A DNA stretch of 64,000 nt from Stenotrophomonas rhizophila. Lineage in GTDB: Bacteria; Pseudomonadota; Gammaproteobacteria; Xanthomonadales; Xanthomonadaceae. The notes beneath the pieces were generated by a model, which saw nothing but the letters and a program-made list of their open reading frames with translations, had not been told where the DNA came from and searched no databases. The stretch covers positions 1,240,001 to 1,304,000 of the forward strand of contig NZ_RJKV01000002.1 of the NCBI RefSeq assembly GCF_003751305.1, in the 5' to 3' direction. Both the position numbers and the translations under genes were made by a program. Of the stretch, positions 11,022 through 19,498 are shown piece by piece. Position 1 is the first letter of the stretch, and the number at the start of each line of letters is the position of its first letter.

Positions 11022-13403
11022 ATGAAATTCTCTGAAAACTGGCTGCGCAGCCACGTCCCGACCACCGTCTCGCGCGATGAACTCAGCGCGGTGCTGACCG
11101 CGATCGGTCTGGAAGTGGAAGAGGTCGATGCGCTGGGCGATGGCCTGCAGCATGTGGTCGTGGCGAAGATCATTTCCGCCGAACGCCATCCCGAAGCCGA
11201 CCGCCTGCAGATCTGCCAGGTCGATGCGGGGCAGGGCGAGCACCTGCAGATCGTCTGTGGCGCGCCGAACGCGCGCCCGGGTCTGGTCGCGCCGCTGGCG
11301 ATGGTCGGCGCGCAGATCGGCGATCTGAAGATCAAGCCGGCCAAGCTGCGTGGCGTGGACTCCAACGGCATGCTGTGTTCGGCCAAGGAACTGGGCCTGG
11401 ACACCGATGCCTCCGGCCTGTTCGAACTGCCGGACGATGCGCCGGTCGGCCAGACCCTGGTGGAGTACCTCGGCCTGCCCGACGCCAGTATCGAGATCAA
11501 GCTGACCCCGAACCGCGCCGATTGCTTCAGCATCCGCGGCATCGCCTTCGACGTGGCCGCCGCGTGCGCCAGTGAAGTGGTGCCGTTCGATGCCGCGCCG
11601 GTCGCCGCCGTGGGCACGCGCGAGCTGACGGTCCAGCTGGACGCCGGTGCCGAAGCCCCGCGTTACGTCGGCCGCGTGATCGAGGGCGTCAACGCCCGCG
11701 CCGCCACCCCGTTGTGGATGGCCGAGCGCCTGCGCCGCAGTGGCGTGCGCCCGGTGTCGCTGCTGGTGGACGTCACCCAGTACGTGATGCTGGAACTCGG
11801 CCAGCCGATGCATGCTTTCGATCTCGGCACCCTGCAGGGCAGCATCGGCGTGCGCCGTTCGCGCACGGGTGAAACCCTGAAACTGCTCGACGGTCGCGAT
11901 GCCGCGCTGGACGACAGCTTCCTGCTCGTCACCGATGCGGACCGCCCGATTGCGCTGGCCGGCCTGATGGGCGGCTTCGATACGCGCGTCACCGACGACA
12001 CCACGAACGTATTCCTGGAGGCCGCGCACTTCGCGCCCGCCGCGATCATGGGCCGTGGCCGCAAGCTGGGCCTGCACACCGATGCCGGCCACCGCTTCGA
12101 ACGCGGTGTCGACCCGGTGCTGCCGCGCGCGGCGATCGAGTACGCCACCCGCCTGATTCTGGACCTGGCCGGCGGCACCCCCGCGCCGGTCACCGAGGCC
12201 GTGCGTGAGGCTGACCTGCCCGCGACCGCCACCATCGGCCTGCGCCGCGCCCGTATCGCGCGCGTGCTGGGCATCCAGATCGCCGATGCCGATGTGGAGC
12301 GCATCCTGCGCGCGCTGGGCATGGAGGTGGTCGCGACCGCCGATGGTTGGCAGGTCACCGCGCCCAGCCGCCGCTTCGACATCGCCATCGAAGAAGACCT
12401 GATCGAAGAGCTGGCCCGTATCCACGGCTACGAGCAGATTCCGACCACGCTGCCGGGCGGTGCCTCGCGCGTGGCGATGCCGACCGAGAGCCGCCTGGAC
12501 GACCTGAGCGTCCGTCGCCAGCTGGTCGCTCGTGACCTGCAGGAAACCATCAACTACGCCTTCGTCGATGCCGCGCTGCTTGCACAGTGGCAGCTGGACG
12601 AGGGCCTGGTAGCGCTGGCCAATCCGCTCTCCGCAGAACTGGCGGTGATGCGCCCGTCGCTGCTGCCGGGCCTGGTCGCCACCCTGGGCCGCAATGCCGC
12701 CCGCCAGCTGGGCCGCGTGCGCCTGTTCGAACTGGGCCGCGTATTCCATCAGCAGGCCGGCGAAGGCCAGCCCGCGCCGCTGGAAACCCAGCGCGTGGCC
12801 GCCGCGATCTGTGGCGATGCCGACACCCAGCAGTGGGGTCTGCCGACCCGCAAGGTCGATTTCCACGACCTCAAGGGCGACCTGGAATCGCTGGCCGCAG
12901 CCAGTGGCGCCGAGCTGGCGTTCACGCCGTCGCAGCGTCCGTATGGTCACCCGGCACGGTCGGCCGAGGTCTCCCGTGACGGCGTCAGCCTGGGCTGGAT
13001 CGGCCAGATCCACCCGCGCCTGGCCAAGTCCATGGATATCGACGTGGACGTGTTCGCCTTCGAGTTGGACCTGGCGCCGTTGGCCGCCCGCGCGCTGCCG
13101 CGCGCGACCGAGCTGTCGCGCTTCCCCTCGATGCGCCGCGATCTGGCCTTCCTGGTGCCCGAGGCCGCGGCCTGGGCCGACCTGGAAGCCACCCTGCGCC
13201 GCGCCGTCGGGCCGCTCCTGCGCGAGGTCACCCTGTTCGACCGGTACGTCGGCCAGGGGGTCGAGCCGGGGTTCAAGAGTCTCGCTATGGGCTTGATTTT
13301 GCAGGACAAGTCGCGCACTCTGACGGACCGCGACGTGGATGCGGTGGTGGCCGAGGCGGTCTCTGCCATGGAGCGTGAACATCACGCCCGGATCCGCGGT
13401 TGA
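11022..13403 (+). CDS. pheT: Phenylalanyl-tRNA synthetase beta subunit
   Basis: The 793-residue beta subunit matches the usual ~795. It begins MKFSENWLRSHVP, has the N-terminal tRNA-binding (EMAP-like) OB domain (HVVVAKIISAERHPEADRL to SNGMLCSAKELGL), the B3/B4 editing domain, two B5 DNA-binding-like domains (ATIGLRRARIARVLGIQI), the inactive class II-like core and the FDX-ACB anticodon-binding domain near the C-terminus (SRFPSMRRDLAFLVPE). It pairs with PheS in the cytoplasm. A GGTGACACC segment precedes the ATG. ihfA follows within 26 bp, as in E. coli. Confidence 0.97.
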   Translation: MKFSENWLRSHVPTTVSRDELSAVLTAIGLEVEEVDALGDGLQHVVVAKIISAERHPEADRLQICQVDAGQGEHLQIVCGAPNARPGLVAPLAMVGAQIGDLKIKPAKLRGVDSNGMLCSAKELGLDTDASGLFELPDDAPVGQTLVEYLGLPDASIEIKLTPNRADCFSIRGIAFDVAAACASEVVPFDAAPVAAVGTRELTVQLDAGAEAPRYVGRVIEGVNARAATPLWMAERLRRSGVRPVSLLVDVTQYVMLELGQPMHAFDLGTLQGSIGVRRSRTGETLKLLDGRDAALDDSFLLVTDADRPIALAGLMGGFDTRVTDDTTNVFLEAAHFAPAAIMGRGRKLGLHTDAGHRFERGVDPVLPRAAIEYATRLILDLAGGTPAPVTEAVREADLPATATIGLRRARIARVLGIQIADADVERILRALGMEVVATADGWQVTAPSRRFDIAIEEDLIEELARIHGYEQIPTTLPGGASRVAMPTESRLDDLSVRRQLVARDLQETINYAFVDAALLAQWQLDEGLVALANPLSAELAVMRPSLLPGLVATLGRNAARQLGRVRLFELGRVFHQQAGEGQPAPLETQRVAAAICGDADTQQWGLPTRKVDFHDLKGDLESLAAASGAELAFTPSQRPYGHPARSAEVSRDGVSLGWIGQIHPRLAKSMDIDVDVFAFELDLAPLAARALPRATELSRFPSMRRDLAFLVPEAAAWADLEATLRRAVGPLLREVTLFDRYVGQGVEPGFKSLAMGLILQDKSRTLTDRDVDAVVAEAVSAMEREHHARIRG

Positions 13404-13429
13404 GCGGGAAGCATGGGGGATAGCAGGCA

Positions 13430-13729
13430 ATGGCATTGACCAAGGCGGAGATGGCCGAGAAGCTGTTCGACGAAGTCGGTCTGAACAAGCGCGAAGCCAA
13501 GGAATTTGTCGACGCGTTCTTCGATGTGCTGCGGGAAGCATTGGAACAGGGACGTCAGGTGAAGCTGTCCGGCTTCGGGAATTTCGACCTGCGGCGCAAG
13601 AACCAGCGCCCGGGTCGCAACCCCAAGACCGGTGAGGAAATTCCGATTTCCGCCCGTACGGTGGTCACCTTCCGTCCGGGCCAGAAGCTCAAGGAAAGGG
13701 TAGAGGCATATGCTGGATCCGGGCAGTAA
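13430..13729 (+). CDS. ihfA: Integration host factor alpha subunit
   Basis: The 99-residue protein is a classic HU/IHF fold: [18 protein letters not shown] start, [20 protein letters not shown] beta-arm containing the DNA-intercalating Pro, and the [10 protein letters not shown]-terminal helix. Pairing with pheT upstream identifies the alpha subunit. IHF bends DNA for recombination, replication and regulation, including integration by lambdoid integrases such as the one encoded downstream. The gene's 3' end overlaps the start of the MerR-type gene by 20 bp. Confidence 0.96.
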   Translation: MALTKAEMAEKLFDEVGLNKREAKEFVDAFFDVLREALEQGRQVKLSGFGNFDLRRKNQRPGRNPKTGEEIPISARTVVTFRPGQKLKERVEAYAGSGQ

Positions 13730-14066
13730 CCGAGAACTTCCGCCGATACCGGCCAAGCGCTACTTCACCATCGGTGAGGTCAGCGAACTGTGCGACGTCA
13801 AACCGCATGTGCTGCGTTACTGGGAAACCGAGTTCCCCAGTCTCGAGCCGGCCAAGCGCCGCGGCAACCGCCGCTACTACCAGCGCCACGATGTGCTGAT
13901 GGTGCGCCAGATCCGCGGCCTGCTCTATGAGCAGGGCTACACCATCGGCGGCGCGCGCCTGCGCCTGGAAGGTGCCGATGCGCGCGAGGAATCGGCGCTG
14001 AGCAACCAGATCATCAAGCAGACGCGGATGGAACTGGAAGAAGTGCTGCAATTGCTGCGCCGCTGA
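13710..14066 (+). CDS. MerR family transcriptional regulator
   Basis: The 118-residue protein has a canonical MerR helix-turn-helix ([21 protein letters not shown]) and wing ([20 protein letters not shown]), then a short C-terminal helix ([20 protein letters not shown]) that likely serves as the dimerising antiparallel coiled coil. No cysteine-rich effector domain is seen, as usual for this ihfA-linked subgroup, whose target is unknown. Overlap with ihfA indicates co-expression. It is the last protein gene before tRNA-Pro. Confidence 0.93.
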   Translation: MLDPGSNRELPPIPAKRYFTIGEVSELCDVKPHVLRYWETEFPSLEPAKRRGNRRYYQRHDVLMVRQIRGLLYEQGYTIGGARLRLEGADAREESALSNQIIKQTRMELEEVLQLLRR

Positions 14067-14133
14067 ACCATTTTTCACGCAAACCCGTTATACTCGTCGG
14101 CCCGCTGAGAGGCGGGGACATTGCCAGCATCAT

Positions 14134-14210
14134 CGGGGCGTAGCGCAGCCTGGTAGCGCATCTGCCTGGGGGGCAGAGGGTCGTCGGTTCAAATCCGGCC
14201 GTCCCGACCA
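14134..14210 (+). tRNA. tRNA-Pro (anticodon GGG)
   Basis: A 77-nt cloverleaf starts CGGGGCG and ends CGTCCCG-ACCA with the CCA encoded. D arm GCGCAGCCTGGTAGCGC, anticodon arm TCTGC-CTGGGGG-GCAGA (anticodon GGG), and T arm with GGTTCAAATCC are intact. A -10 TATACT lies at 14089-14094. Its 3' end is a plausible integration site for the island that follows. Confidence 0.96.
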
Positions 14211-14227
14211 TTGTTGGTATTGAGATC

Positions 14228-14262
14228 AAAGGCTTGCACGTAACCGTGCGAGCCTTTTTTCT
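14228..14262 (+). terminator. Terminator after tRNA-Pro
   Basis: GGCTTGCACG, a TAAC loop and CGTGCGAGCC are followed by six T residues. It closes the tRNA transcription unit and marks the start of the accessory DNA. Confidence 0.85.
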
Positions 14263-14437
14263 TTGCTCACCCTATTACCACCCTGCTGCCACCCTATCGG
14301 TTGTAGTCAGTCTGCAGCGGCTGACCCATATTGCGGCGTGGGCAGTTGATCTTAACGTCTTGTAATTTGATACGCTGGCGCCGTTGGCAGCCAGTCAACT
14401 GGCCGTCTAACGGCATAGATGGAGAACTGCATTTCGC

Positions 14438-15274
14438 ATGGATAGGGAAGTCGTCCAAATTGGTGGGGTCGGGCCGCCACTGCTTGTCCCCCCGCTCAAG
14501 TGGGCTGGGGGCAAGAGATGGTTTGTAGCGAGACATCTCGATCTTGTGCCAGATCGGTTCGAGCGGTACATCGAGCCGTTTTTGGGCTCGGGCGCTCTGT
14601 TTTTCGCTTTAAGGCCGGCTGCTGCGCTTTTGTCGGATCTCAATTCCGACCTGATTAATCTCTACAGTTGTATACGCGATTGTCCGATCGAGTTGTCGAA
14701 ACTCTTGGCTCGCCATCAGCGTCTGCATTCGGCTGAGCACTACTACCGAGTTAGAGCGCAGCAACTTAGATCACCTCTCACTCAAGCGGCTCGGTTCTTG
14801 TATCTAAACCGGACATGTTGGAACGGCCTTTATCGAGTAAATCGTCAAGGAAAATTCAACGTGCCTATTGGAAGCAAGACATCGGTCGTTTTGGAGAGTG
14901 ACGATTTTAGTGCGTTGTCATCGGCAATGAAAAACGTCGACTTCCGGACCTCTGACTTCGAAAAGGCAGTCGATGCCGCGAAATCGGGGGACTTCGTCTT
15001 CATCGATCCTCCGTACACTGTTGCCCACAATAACAATGGCTTCGTCAATTACAACGAGAGCCTTTTTAGCTGGGCAGACCAAGTCAGGTTGCGAAAGGCA
15101 GTCGATAGGGCAGTTTCCAGGGGGGCAAAGGTGCTGATTACGAATGCGGCGCATCAATCCATCTATAGCCTTTATCAGGGGTACGAGCAGCTTCGAGTGA
15201 GTCGAGCGGGGGTCATCGCGGCAAACGGCGCGGCCCGTGGTAGCTTTAACGAAGTAGTTATCCGGTGCTATTGA
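14438..15274 (+). CDS. Dam-type (D12 class) N6-adenine DNA methyltransferase
   Basis: The 278-residue protein has the D12/Dam order of motifs: PPLKWAGGKR at residues 18-27 (SAM-contacting), EPFLGSGALFF with FLGSG at 48-52 (motif I), and FIDPPYT with catalytic D190-P-P-Y193 (motif IV). The family transfers a methyl group from S-adenosylmethionine to adenine in DNA; the target sequence cannot be read. No restriction enzyme is adjacent. It is the first gene of a four-gene plus-strand cassette, all AT-richer than the flanks. The ATG at 14438 follows GGAGA at a rather long distance (13 bases). Upstream 14263-14437 has no gene; a weak TTGATC-N17-GATACG promoter is possible at 14346. Confidence 0.88.
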   Translation: MDREVVQIGGVGPPLLVPPLKWAGGKRWFVARHLDLVPDRFERYIEPFLGSGALFFALRPAAALLSDLNSDLINLYSCIRDCPIELSKLLARHQRLHSAEHYYRVRAQQLRSPLTQAARFLYLNRTCWNGLYRVNRQGKFNVPIGSKTSVVLESDDFSALSSAMKNVDFRTSDFEKAVDAAKSGDFVFIDPPYTVAHNNNGFVNYNESLFSWADQVRLRKAVDRAVSRGAKVLITNAAHQSIYSLYQGYEQLRVSRAGVIAANGAARGSFNEVVIRCY

Positions 15275-15284
15275 GTCTGACCTT

Positions 15285-15863
15285 ATGAAATTACAAGAGC
15301 TAAGGAAAGCGGTCGACAAGTGTTGGGAGGCGACCACTAGGTATGTCTCTGGCGCGCCATGGGTAATGGCGTTAGCAGAGGTGGGATTTTCGCTTCTTGT
15401 CTCCAATTGCGCGCTGCTCTTCGCAGTTTTTGTTTACATGGTTCACTCGAAGGGCGAAGAGCTTAGCTTTGAATTGGCCTTGAGGATCATACTTTCGTCG
15501 ATCAATAAATACGAAATTGTTGTTTACATACTGGCCATCCTTGCGCCTGCGATGTGGATAATGATCAACAATTGGAAGGCGCGAAAGTACAATCTATTGT
15601 TCTGGGTTCTGTTCTTCGCTCAGTTTTCGATTATCGTATGCTGCTTTTATATATATGGTGCCGGAAAGTCGGGGGAGACCATCAACGAAGCATTCGTGGA
15701 GGTAGTCGCGAAAATAAGCATCGTTGCTGCTGTCTGCATTTGGTATATTACTGTTTGGTTTCAGCGTTCCTTCTTTGATGATATTGGGCAGAGGGTGTCG
15801 GCAGCAAAACCCTCGGATGGTGCTGGAGATATTCTCGGCGGACTTAAGGTAGGGGAGGGCTGA
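15285..15863 (+). CDS. Four-helix membrane protein of the methyltransferase/DGQHR cassette
   Basis: I do not recognise this 192-residue protein. It has a short basic N-terminus, then four predicted membrane segments at about residues 27-50 (LAEVGFSLLVSNCALLFAVF), 70-89 (YEIVVYILAILAPAMWIMI), 99-118 (LLFWVLFFAQFSIIVCCFYI) and 134-152 (AKISIVAAVCIWYITVWF), and a hydrophilic tail. It starts 10 bp after the methyltransferase, and its stop overlaps the start of the DGQHR gene (TGATG), so the three are likely co-translated. In defence cassettes, small multi-helix membrane proteins often act as effectors; that role here is inference only. Confidence 0.8.
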   Translation: MKLQELRKAVDKCWEATTRYVSGAPWVMALAEVGFSLLVSNCALLFAVFVYMVHSKGEELSFELALRIILSSINKYEIVVYILAILAPAMWIMINNWKARKYNLLFWVLFFAQFSIIVCCFYIYGAGKSGETINEAFVEVVAKISIVAAVCIWYITVWFQRSFFDDIGQRVSAAKPSDGAGDILGGLKVGEG

Positions 15864-17020
15864 TGACTAGCGCAATTAAAGTTCCGGCCATCAGGGTGGT
15901 TCAGCCTATCGGAGAGTTTTACTCTGCCGTAATTTCGGCAGATGATCTCATCGAAGTGTCATATTCCGACATGCGTAGAATTGAGAAGGATCTTGATCGC
16001 TATGTGGGGATCCAGCGCAAGCTAGATCCCGGCCGAGTGGAGGAAATTGGAAAGTTCGTCATCTCTCGTGATGCGACATTTCCCTCTTCCATAGTGCTTG
16101 CAGTGCCAGGGGAATGCGCTCGCTTCGACCCTGCAACTGGCACGCTCACTCTGACCGGAGGCGAGTTGGAGGACGGGAGCATTGTTGAGCTTAAGGACGT
16201 TGCTAAGATTTTAGATGGCCAGCATCGGGTTGAAGGCTTGAAAGCTCCGGGTCGAAAGAGATTCGATGTGCCGGTATCTATTTTTGTGGATGCCGACATT
16301 GCTGATCAGGCGTACGTGTTCGCGACTGTCAATCTTGCGCAGACCAAGGTAAACAAGAGTCTTGTTTATGATCTGCTCGACTATGCTGCCGCAAGAAGCC
16401 CACAGAAGACCGCCCATGAAATAGCGGTGGCATTAGATAAGCTTGAGGGCGGGCCATTTCACGAGATGATCAAGCGTCTCGGAACTGCAACCCCTGGTCG
16501 CACGCAAGGTAGCGAGACGCTAGCGCAAGCAACTTTTGTTGGTTCGCTTTTGCCCTTCATCAGTTCGCGTCCGGAAGAGGATAGGTACGCGTTAGCAAAG
16601 GGTCGAAAAGTGAAGGCGGACGACTCGTCCTATCAGAAGACTCCGTGGCGTTTTCTTTGGGTTGATGAGAGAGATACCGAGATCGCTCAAATTTTGGTCA
16701 ACTACTTCATGGCGGTTTCACTGAAGTGGGAAGCTGCGTGGAAAACGCGTGAAGCTGGCCAAATACTGCCTCGGACCAATGGGTTTAGAGCGCTGATGAG
16801 GTTGCTCAAGTTGATTTACCTGAAGGAAAGGCCTCGCCCTGATCATGACTTTCCTGTGATATCTCAGAAGAAATTCTCAGAGTATTTGGGTAGGAGCAAG
16901 TTGAAGGATTCGGATTTCAATAAAGATGATTTTGTTCCTGGCACGGGCGGGGAGACTGCCCTCTTTAAGAGAATGGCTCTGGAACTGGGCTTGCGGGGCG
17001 GTGGCGCCGAGGAGCTTTAG
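15863..17020 (+). CDS. DGQHR domain protein (DndB-like)
   Basis: The 385-residue protein contains the signature D118-G-Q-H-R122 within ILDGQHRVEGL, with the usual preceding RYVGIQRKLDPGRVEEI region and following VFATVNLAQTKVNKSLVYDL (the N-x-x-Q-T-K-V segment conserved in the family). DGQHR proteins include DndB, the negative regulator of the phosphorothioation operon, and many uncharacterised proteins tied to DNA modification. The fold is ParB/sulfiredoxin-like in some members. There are no dnd genes here; the partner is a Dam-type methyltransferase. The ATG overlaps the upstream stop codon. The function is unknown; regulatory or DNA-recognition roles are most likely. Confidence 0.85.
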   Translation: MTSAIKVPAIRVVQPIGEFYSAVISADDLIEVSYSDMRRIEKDLDRYVGIQRKLDPGRVEEIGKFVISRDATFPSSIVLAVPGECARFDPATGTLTLTGGELEDGSIVELKDVAKILDGQHRVEGLKAPGRKRFDVPVSIFVDADIADQAYVFATVNLAQTKVNKSLVYDLLDYAAARSPQKTAHEIAVALDKLEGGPFHEMIKRLGTATPGRTQGSETLAQATFVGSLLPFISSRPEEDRYALAKGRKVKADDSSYQKTPWRFLWVDERDTEIAQILVNYFMAVSLKWEAAWKTREAGQILPRTNGFRALMRLLKLIYLKERPRPDHDFPVISQKKFSEYLGRSKLKDSDFNKDDFVPGTGGETALFKRMALELGLRGGGAEEL

Positions 17021-17097
17021 GCGGGAAGGAAAGGCCGGGCGCGTTTCTGTTTCCTTTATCCATGCTGATTGGACGTTAGGCATCAAAGGAGAAGTCA

Positions 17098-17340
17098 GTG
17101 GCAACGAAGAACGATCTGCAAGGTTGGGTTCAGAACGCTCTTACTCATCTAGGGAGGCGTGGATCTCTCACAGATGTCGCAAAAGAGATTTGGCGCGTTC
17201 ATGAGGGCGATTTGCGCTCTTCGGGCGATCTCTTCTACACATGGCAATATGACATGCGCTGGGCAGCGAATCGTCTGCGTGTGAAAGGCATCATGCAGCC
17301 CGTCGCCGTGTCACCGCCTGGAGTTTGGGTCCTCGTCTAG
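17098..17340 (+). CDS. Small helix-turn-helix-like protein closing the cassette
   Basis: The 80-residue product starts at GTG with AAGGAGAAGTCA just upstream, a good ribosome-binding site. Its pattern (DLQGWVQNALTHLGRRGSLT, DVAKEIWRVHEGDL, YTWQYDMRWAANRLRVKGIM and a final GVWVL strand) looks like a winged helix of the kind seen at the N-terminus of Mrr-type restriction proteins, but alone. It follows the DGQHR gene after 77 bp. It could be a specificity or regulatory subunit of the cassette. The family assignment is from pattern only, so it should be treated as hypothetical. Confidence 0.7.
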   Translation: MATKNDLQGWVQNALTHLGRRGSLTDVAKEIWRVHEGDLRSSGDLFYTWQYDMRWAANRLRVKGIMQPVAVSPPGVWVLV

Positions 17341-17423
17341 GCCCGAGCCGGCAGCAGGTGCAGTCGCTATATGTCGGCCTATTTCCCGCCATGAGGGACT
17401 GATGGTTGGAGCCCGCTGCTCTC

Positions 17424-18548
17424 TTATTTGTCGTAAGGAATTTGACGCACGAGCACTTTCCCTGGCTGAACTTCCTGCCATGGAATGTCGTGTCCTTCCA
17501 AATAATGCTCAGTCATAGTTGCGGATGAGTGGCCCATGAGGCCTTGAACCTGTTCAATTGTCGACCCCGATTCGCTCACCATGGCGCCGCCTAAGCTCCG
17601 AATTTCGTGGAAGCTCGGTGGGTTGTCGCCGCACACCCCCGCGGCCTCGCGCGCGTCTTGGAATGCACGGGTCAATTGCTCCGGCATAACCTGGGTGTGG
17701 TGCTGGCGCGCTGCGGCGCGCTTGTCCGATGGACGCGCGCGATCGGGCAGGCGATGCACCACGTATGGCGATAGCACGGTGTCGCGTGCCTGGGCGAGCA
17801 GCTTGGCCAGCTCGTCACCGATCCTGATCTTCAACTTCACCAGTGTGCTGCCCTCGGTCTTCTGCGGGACTACCCACAGGAAGCCATCGCGCACGTCGGA
17901 GAACTTCAGCGAGACTACGTCGTCGCGGCGCAGCAGCGTCACCAGCGATAGGTCCATCGCCAGCCGGAGCCACGGCTCAGCTTGGTCCCAGTTCGCCGCA
18001 TACACCTCCTTCGTCAGACGCGCGCGTTTTCGCTCGTGTTGGAACCGGCGTGTTGCCAGGACCGGGTTGGTGTCGATCCAGCCTTCCTGCACGGCGCAGC
18101 CGAGGATCCAGCCCAGCACCAGCCGGAACTGTTGGCGCGCGCGATCGGAGGGCGTGACCGCGCGAATGAACTCTGCGCAGTCCTTGACCGTGACCCCTTC
18201 GACGGGCCGAGCACCTATGCCGGCTTCGATGCGACGGATCACGCTCTCATACACCTCCGCCGTCTTCGGGGCCCACTTGCGCCCAGGGATATCGTCCCGG
18301 CGGAACACTGCGATCGCATCGGCGACGGTGTCCTTTGAGCCAATCACCCGGTCCACGAGGTCGTTCGTGGGCATGAGTAGCGTATTGAGCTTTTTGGCAG
18401 CGGCGAAGGCTTTCATCTTATCCATTCCCATCCAGGTCTCCCGCTTGGTCACGGGGTGTCGGTACTTGAATCCATCCCGGTTGGGGTAGAGGTTTCCCGG
18501 CCATCCTTGGCGGCTTTTGCTGCCTGGTCGCGGTGCTATTCGTATCAA
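17424..18548 (-). CDS. Phage integrase (tyrosine recombinase)
   Basis: The 374-residue protein has the tyrosine recombinase catalytic set in order: Arg in LVTLLRRDDVVSLKF, the HxxR box in FHEIRSLGGAM, His in GLMGHSSATMT and Tyr in EHYLEG. The N-terminus (KYRHPVTKRETWMG) is a typical arm-DNA-binding domain and TVADAIAVFRRDDI begins the core-binding domain. Translation probably starts at TTG 18548, which overlaps the stop of the excisionase gene (TTGA), as in lambdoid xis-int pairs; no ATG is better placed. The catalytic residues are intact, so the enzyme could be active although the rest of the prophage is decayed. Confidence 0.93.
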   Translation of the reverse strand: MIRIAPRPGSKSRQGWPGNLYPNRDGFKYRHPVTKRETWMGMDKMKAFAAAKKLNTLLMPTNDLVDRVIGSKDTVADAIAVFRRDDIPGRKWAPKTAEVYESVIRRIEAGIGARPVEGVTVKDCAEFIRAVTPSDRARQQFRLVLGWILGCAVQEGWIDTNPVLATRRFQHERKRARLTKEVYAANWDQAEPWLRLAMDLSLVTLLRRDDVVSLKFSDVRDGFLWVVPQKTEGSTLVKLKIRIGDELAKLLAQARDTVLSPYVVHRLPDRARPSDKRAAARQHHTQVMPEQLTRAFQDAREAAGVCGDNPPSFHEIRSLGGAMVSESGSTIEQVQGLMGHSSATMTEHYLEGHDIPWQEVQPGKVLVRQIPYDK

Positions 18549-18751
18549 CCTGCCTTCAGCACGCGCTCGACGAGCAGGTCGCCGTCGGCAAGCCATTCGT
18601 CTTCGTCGATGAACCACGTGCCACCGACTCTCTTGCCGGGAATCTTGCCGTCGCGAAGCCAGCGCTGCAGCTTGGCTACGCTCGGGCGGCTAGTGTCGTC
18701 GAAGTACTTTTGCAGCCATTTATCCGCGGTCAGTAGTTTCATTCCTGGCAT
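18545..18751 (-). CDS. Excisionase
   Basis: The 68-residue protein MPGMKLLTADKWLQKYF... has the winged-helix pattern of phage excisionases (SVAKLQRWLRDGKI then PGKRVGGTWFIDEDEWL). It lies directly upstream of the integrase and overlaps it, which supports the call. Excisionase bends the attachment-site DNA to direct excision. The start could also be the fourth codon (18742); the first has the better-spaced AAGGCGG. Confidence 0.85.
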   Translation of the reverse strand: MPGMKLLTADKWLQKYFDDTSRPSVAKLQRWLRDGKIPGKRVGGTWFIDEDEWLADGDLLVERVLKAG

Positions 18752-18875
18752 CCCATGCTTGCCGCCTTGGCAGGAACGTTTGTGGCGACCAAGCCAAGAT
18801 GCATTGCGTAAGCGCTGTTATTGGCGCGGATGCAGTTCATGGCAGAATCGGCTCTAACAGGGATAGGGGGCGGGA

Positions 18876-19496
18876 ATGAGCGATTTCTTGTGGTGGACGT
18901 TTGTCCGGTGCTGGCCGCTGGGTGAGAAATGCGAGGTAAATTGGGATGCTTGGGCTGCAGCTGGAACCTGCGCTGCAGTAGTGGTGGCACTCTTTGGGCC
19001 CATGATTCATCGCGCGTTCGTGAGGGAAAAGGCGAACGCGCTTTTTGCTTTGGCATACAGGAAGGACTTGATTGCGGCCGTGGTTCAACTGAACGCCATT
19101 GCTGAGGAGTACCCTTTTTATGACACGGATTGTTCTTGGGCAGTTAAAGCAATGCTTGAGAGAGAGGGGAAATCGCGTCAGCGCTTCCTCGTTCTTCACG
19201 GTTCCCTCGATGCCCTGACAGGCCGAGAAGTCGATCTCACCAAGTGGCCAGCCGTTGACTTGGACTTGGCTGCAAAAGTCGTGATCGCAATTGAGACAAC
19301 CAAGCAGTTTCAAATGGGAGCTGAGCATTTCGCTCACCCGCCTGTCGACCGTGATTGGAACCGGATGACAAGCTCTGTCGGACGCGCCCTTTTGGATGCC
19401 TTGCTTGACGTGAACTCCGCCCGCACTGCGGTGATCACCGCAGAGAAGGCGCTGAAGAAGAGTTCTAGCAAGTCGAGCCATAAAAGCGTCGCTTGA
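18876..19496 (+). CDS. Single-helix membrane protein in the prophage remnant
   Basis: I do not recognise this 206-residue protein. A short aromatic, cysteine-containing N-terminus (MSDFLWWTFVRCWPLGEKC) is followed by one membrane segment (AWAAAGTCAAVVVALFGPMI) and a ~160-residue cytoplasmic helical domain ending in a Ser/Lys-rich tail. It is intact, unlike the phage genes around it, and has an AG-rich site (GGGGGCGGGA) before the ATG. Layout resembles the gene at 20736-21389. Position and topology fit a phage accessory gene such as a superinfection-exclusion factor, but this is inference. Confidence 0.7.
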   Translation: MSDFLWWTFVRCWPLGEKCEVNWDAWAAAGTCAAVVVALFGPMIHRAFVREKANALFALAYRKDLIAAVVQLNAIAEEYPFYDTDCSWAVKAMLEREGKSRQRFLVLHGSLDALTGREVDLTKWPAVDLDLAAKVVIAIETTKQFQMGAEHFAHPPVDRDWNRMTSSVGRALLDALLDVNSARTAVITAEKALKKSSSKSSHKSVA

Positions 19497-19498
19497 CT

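Noticed and set aside
10980..13541. 853-codon frame antisense to pheT
   Set aside because: Shadow of pheT; the same explanation applies to other long antisense frames at 27408-28895, 28902-30152, 40743-42461, 43440-45440, 53827-55911, 55712-57592 and 60202-61242.
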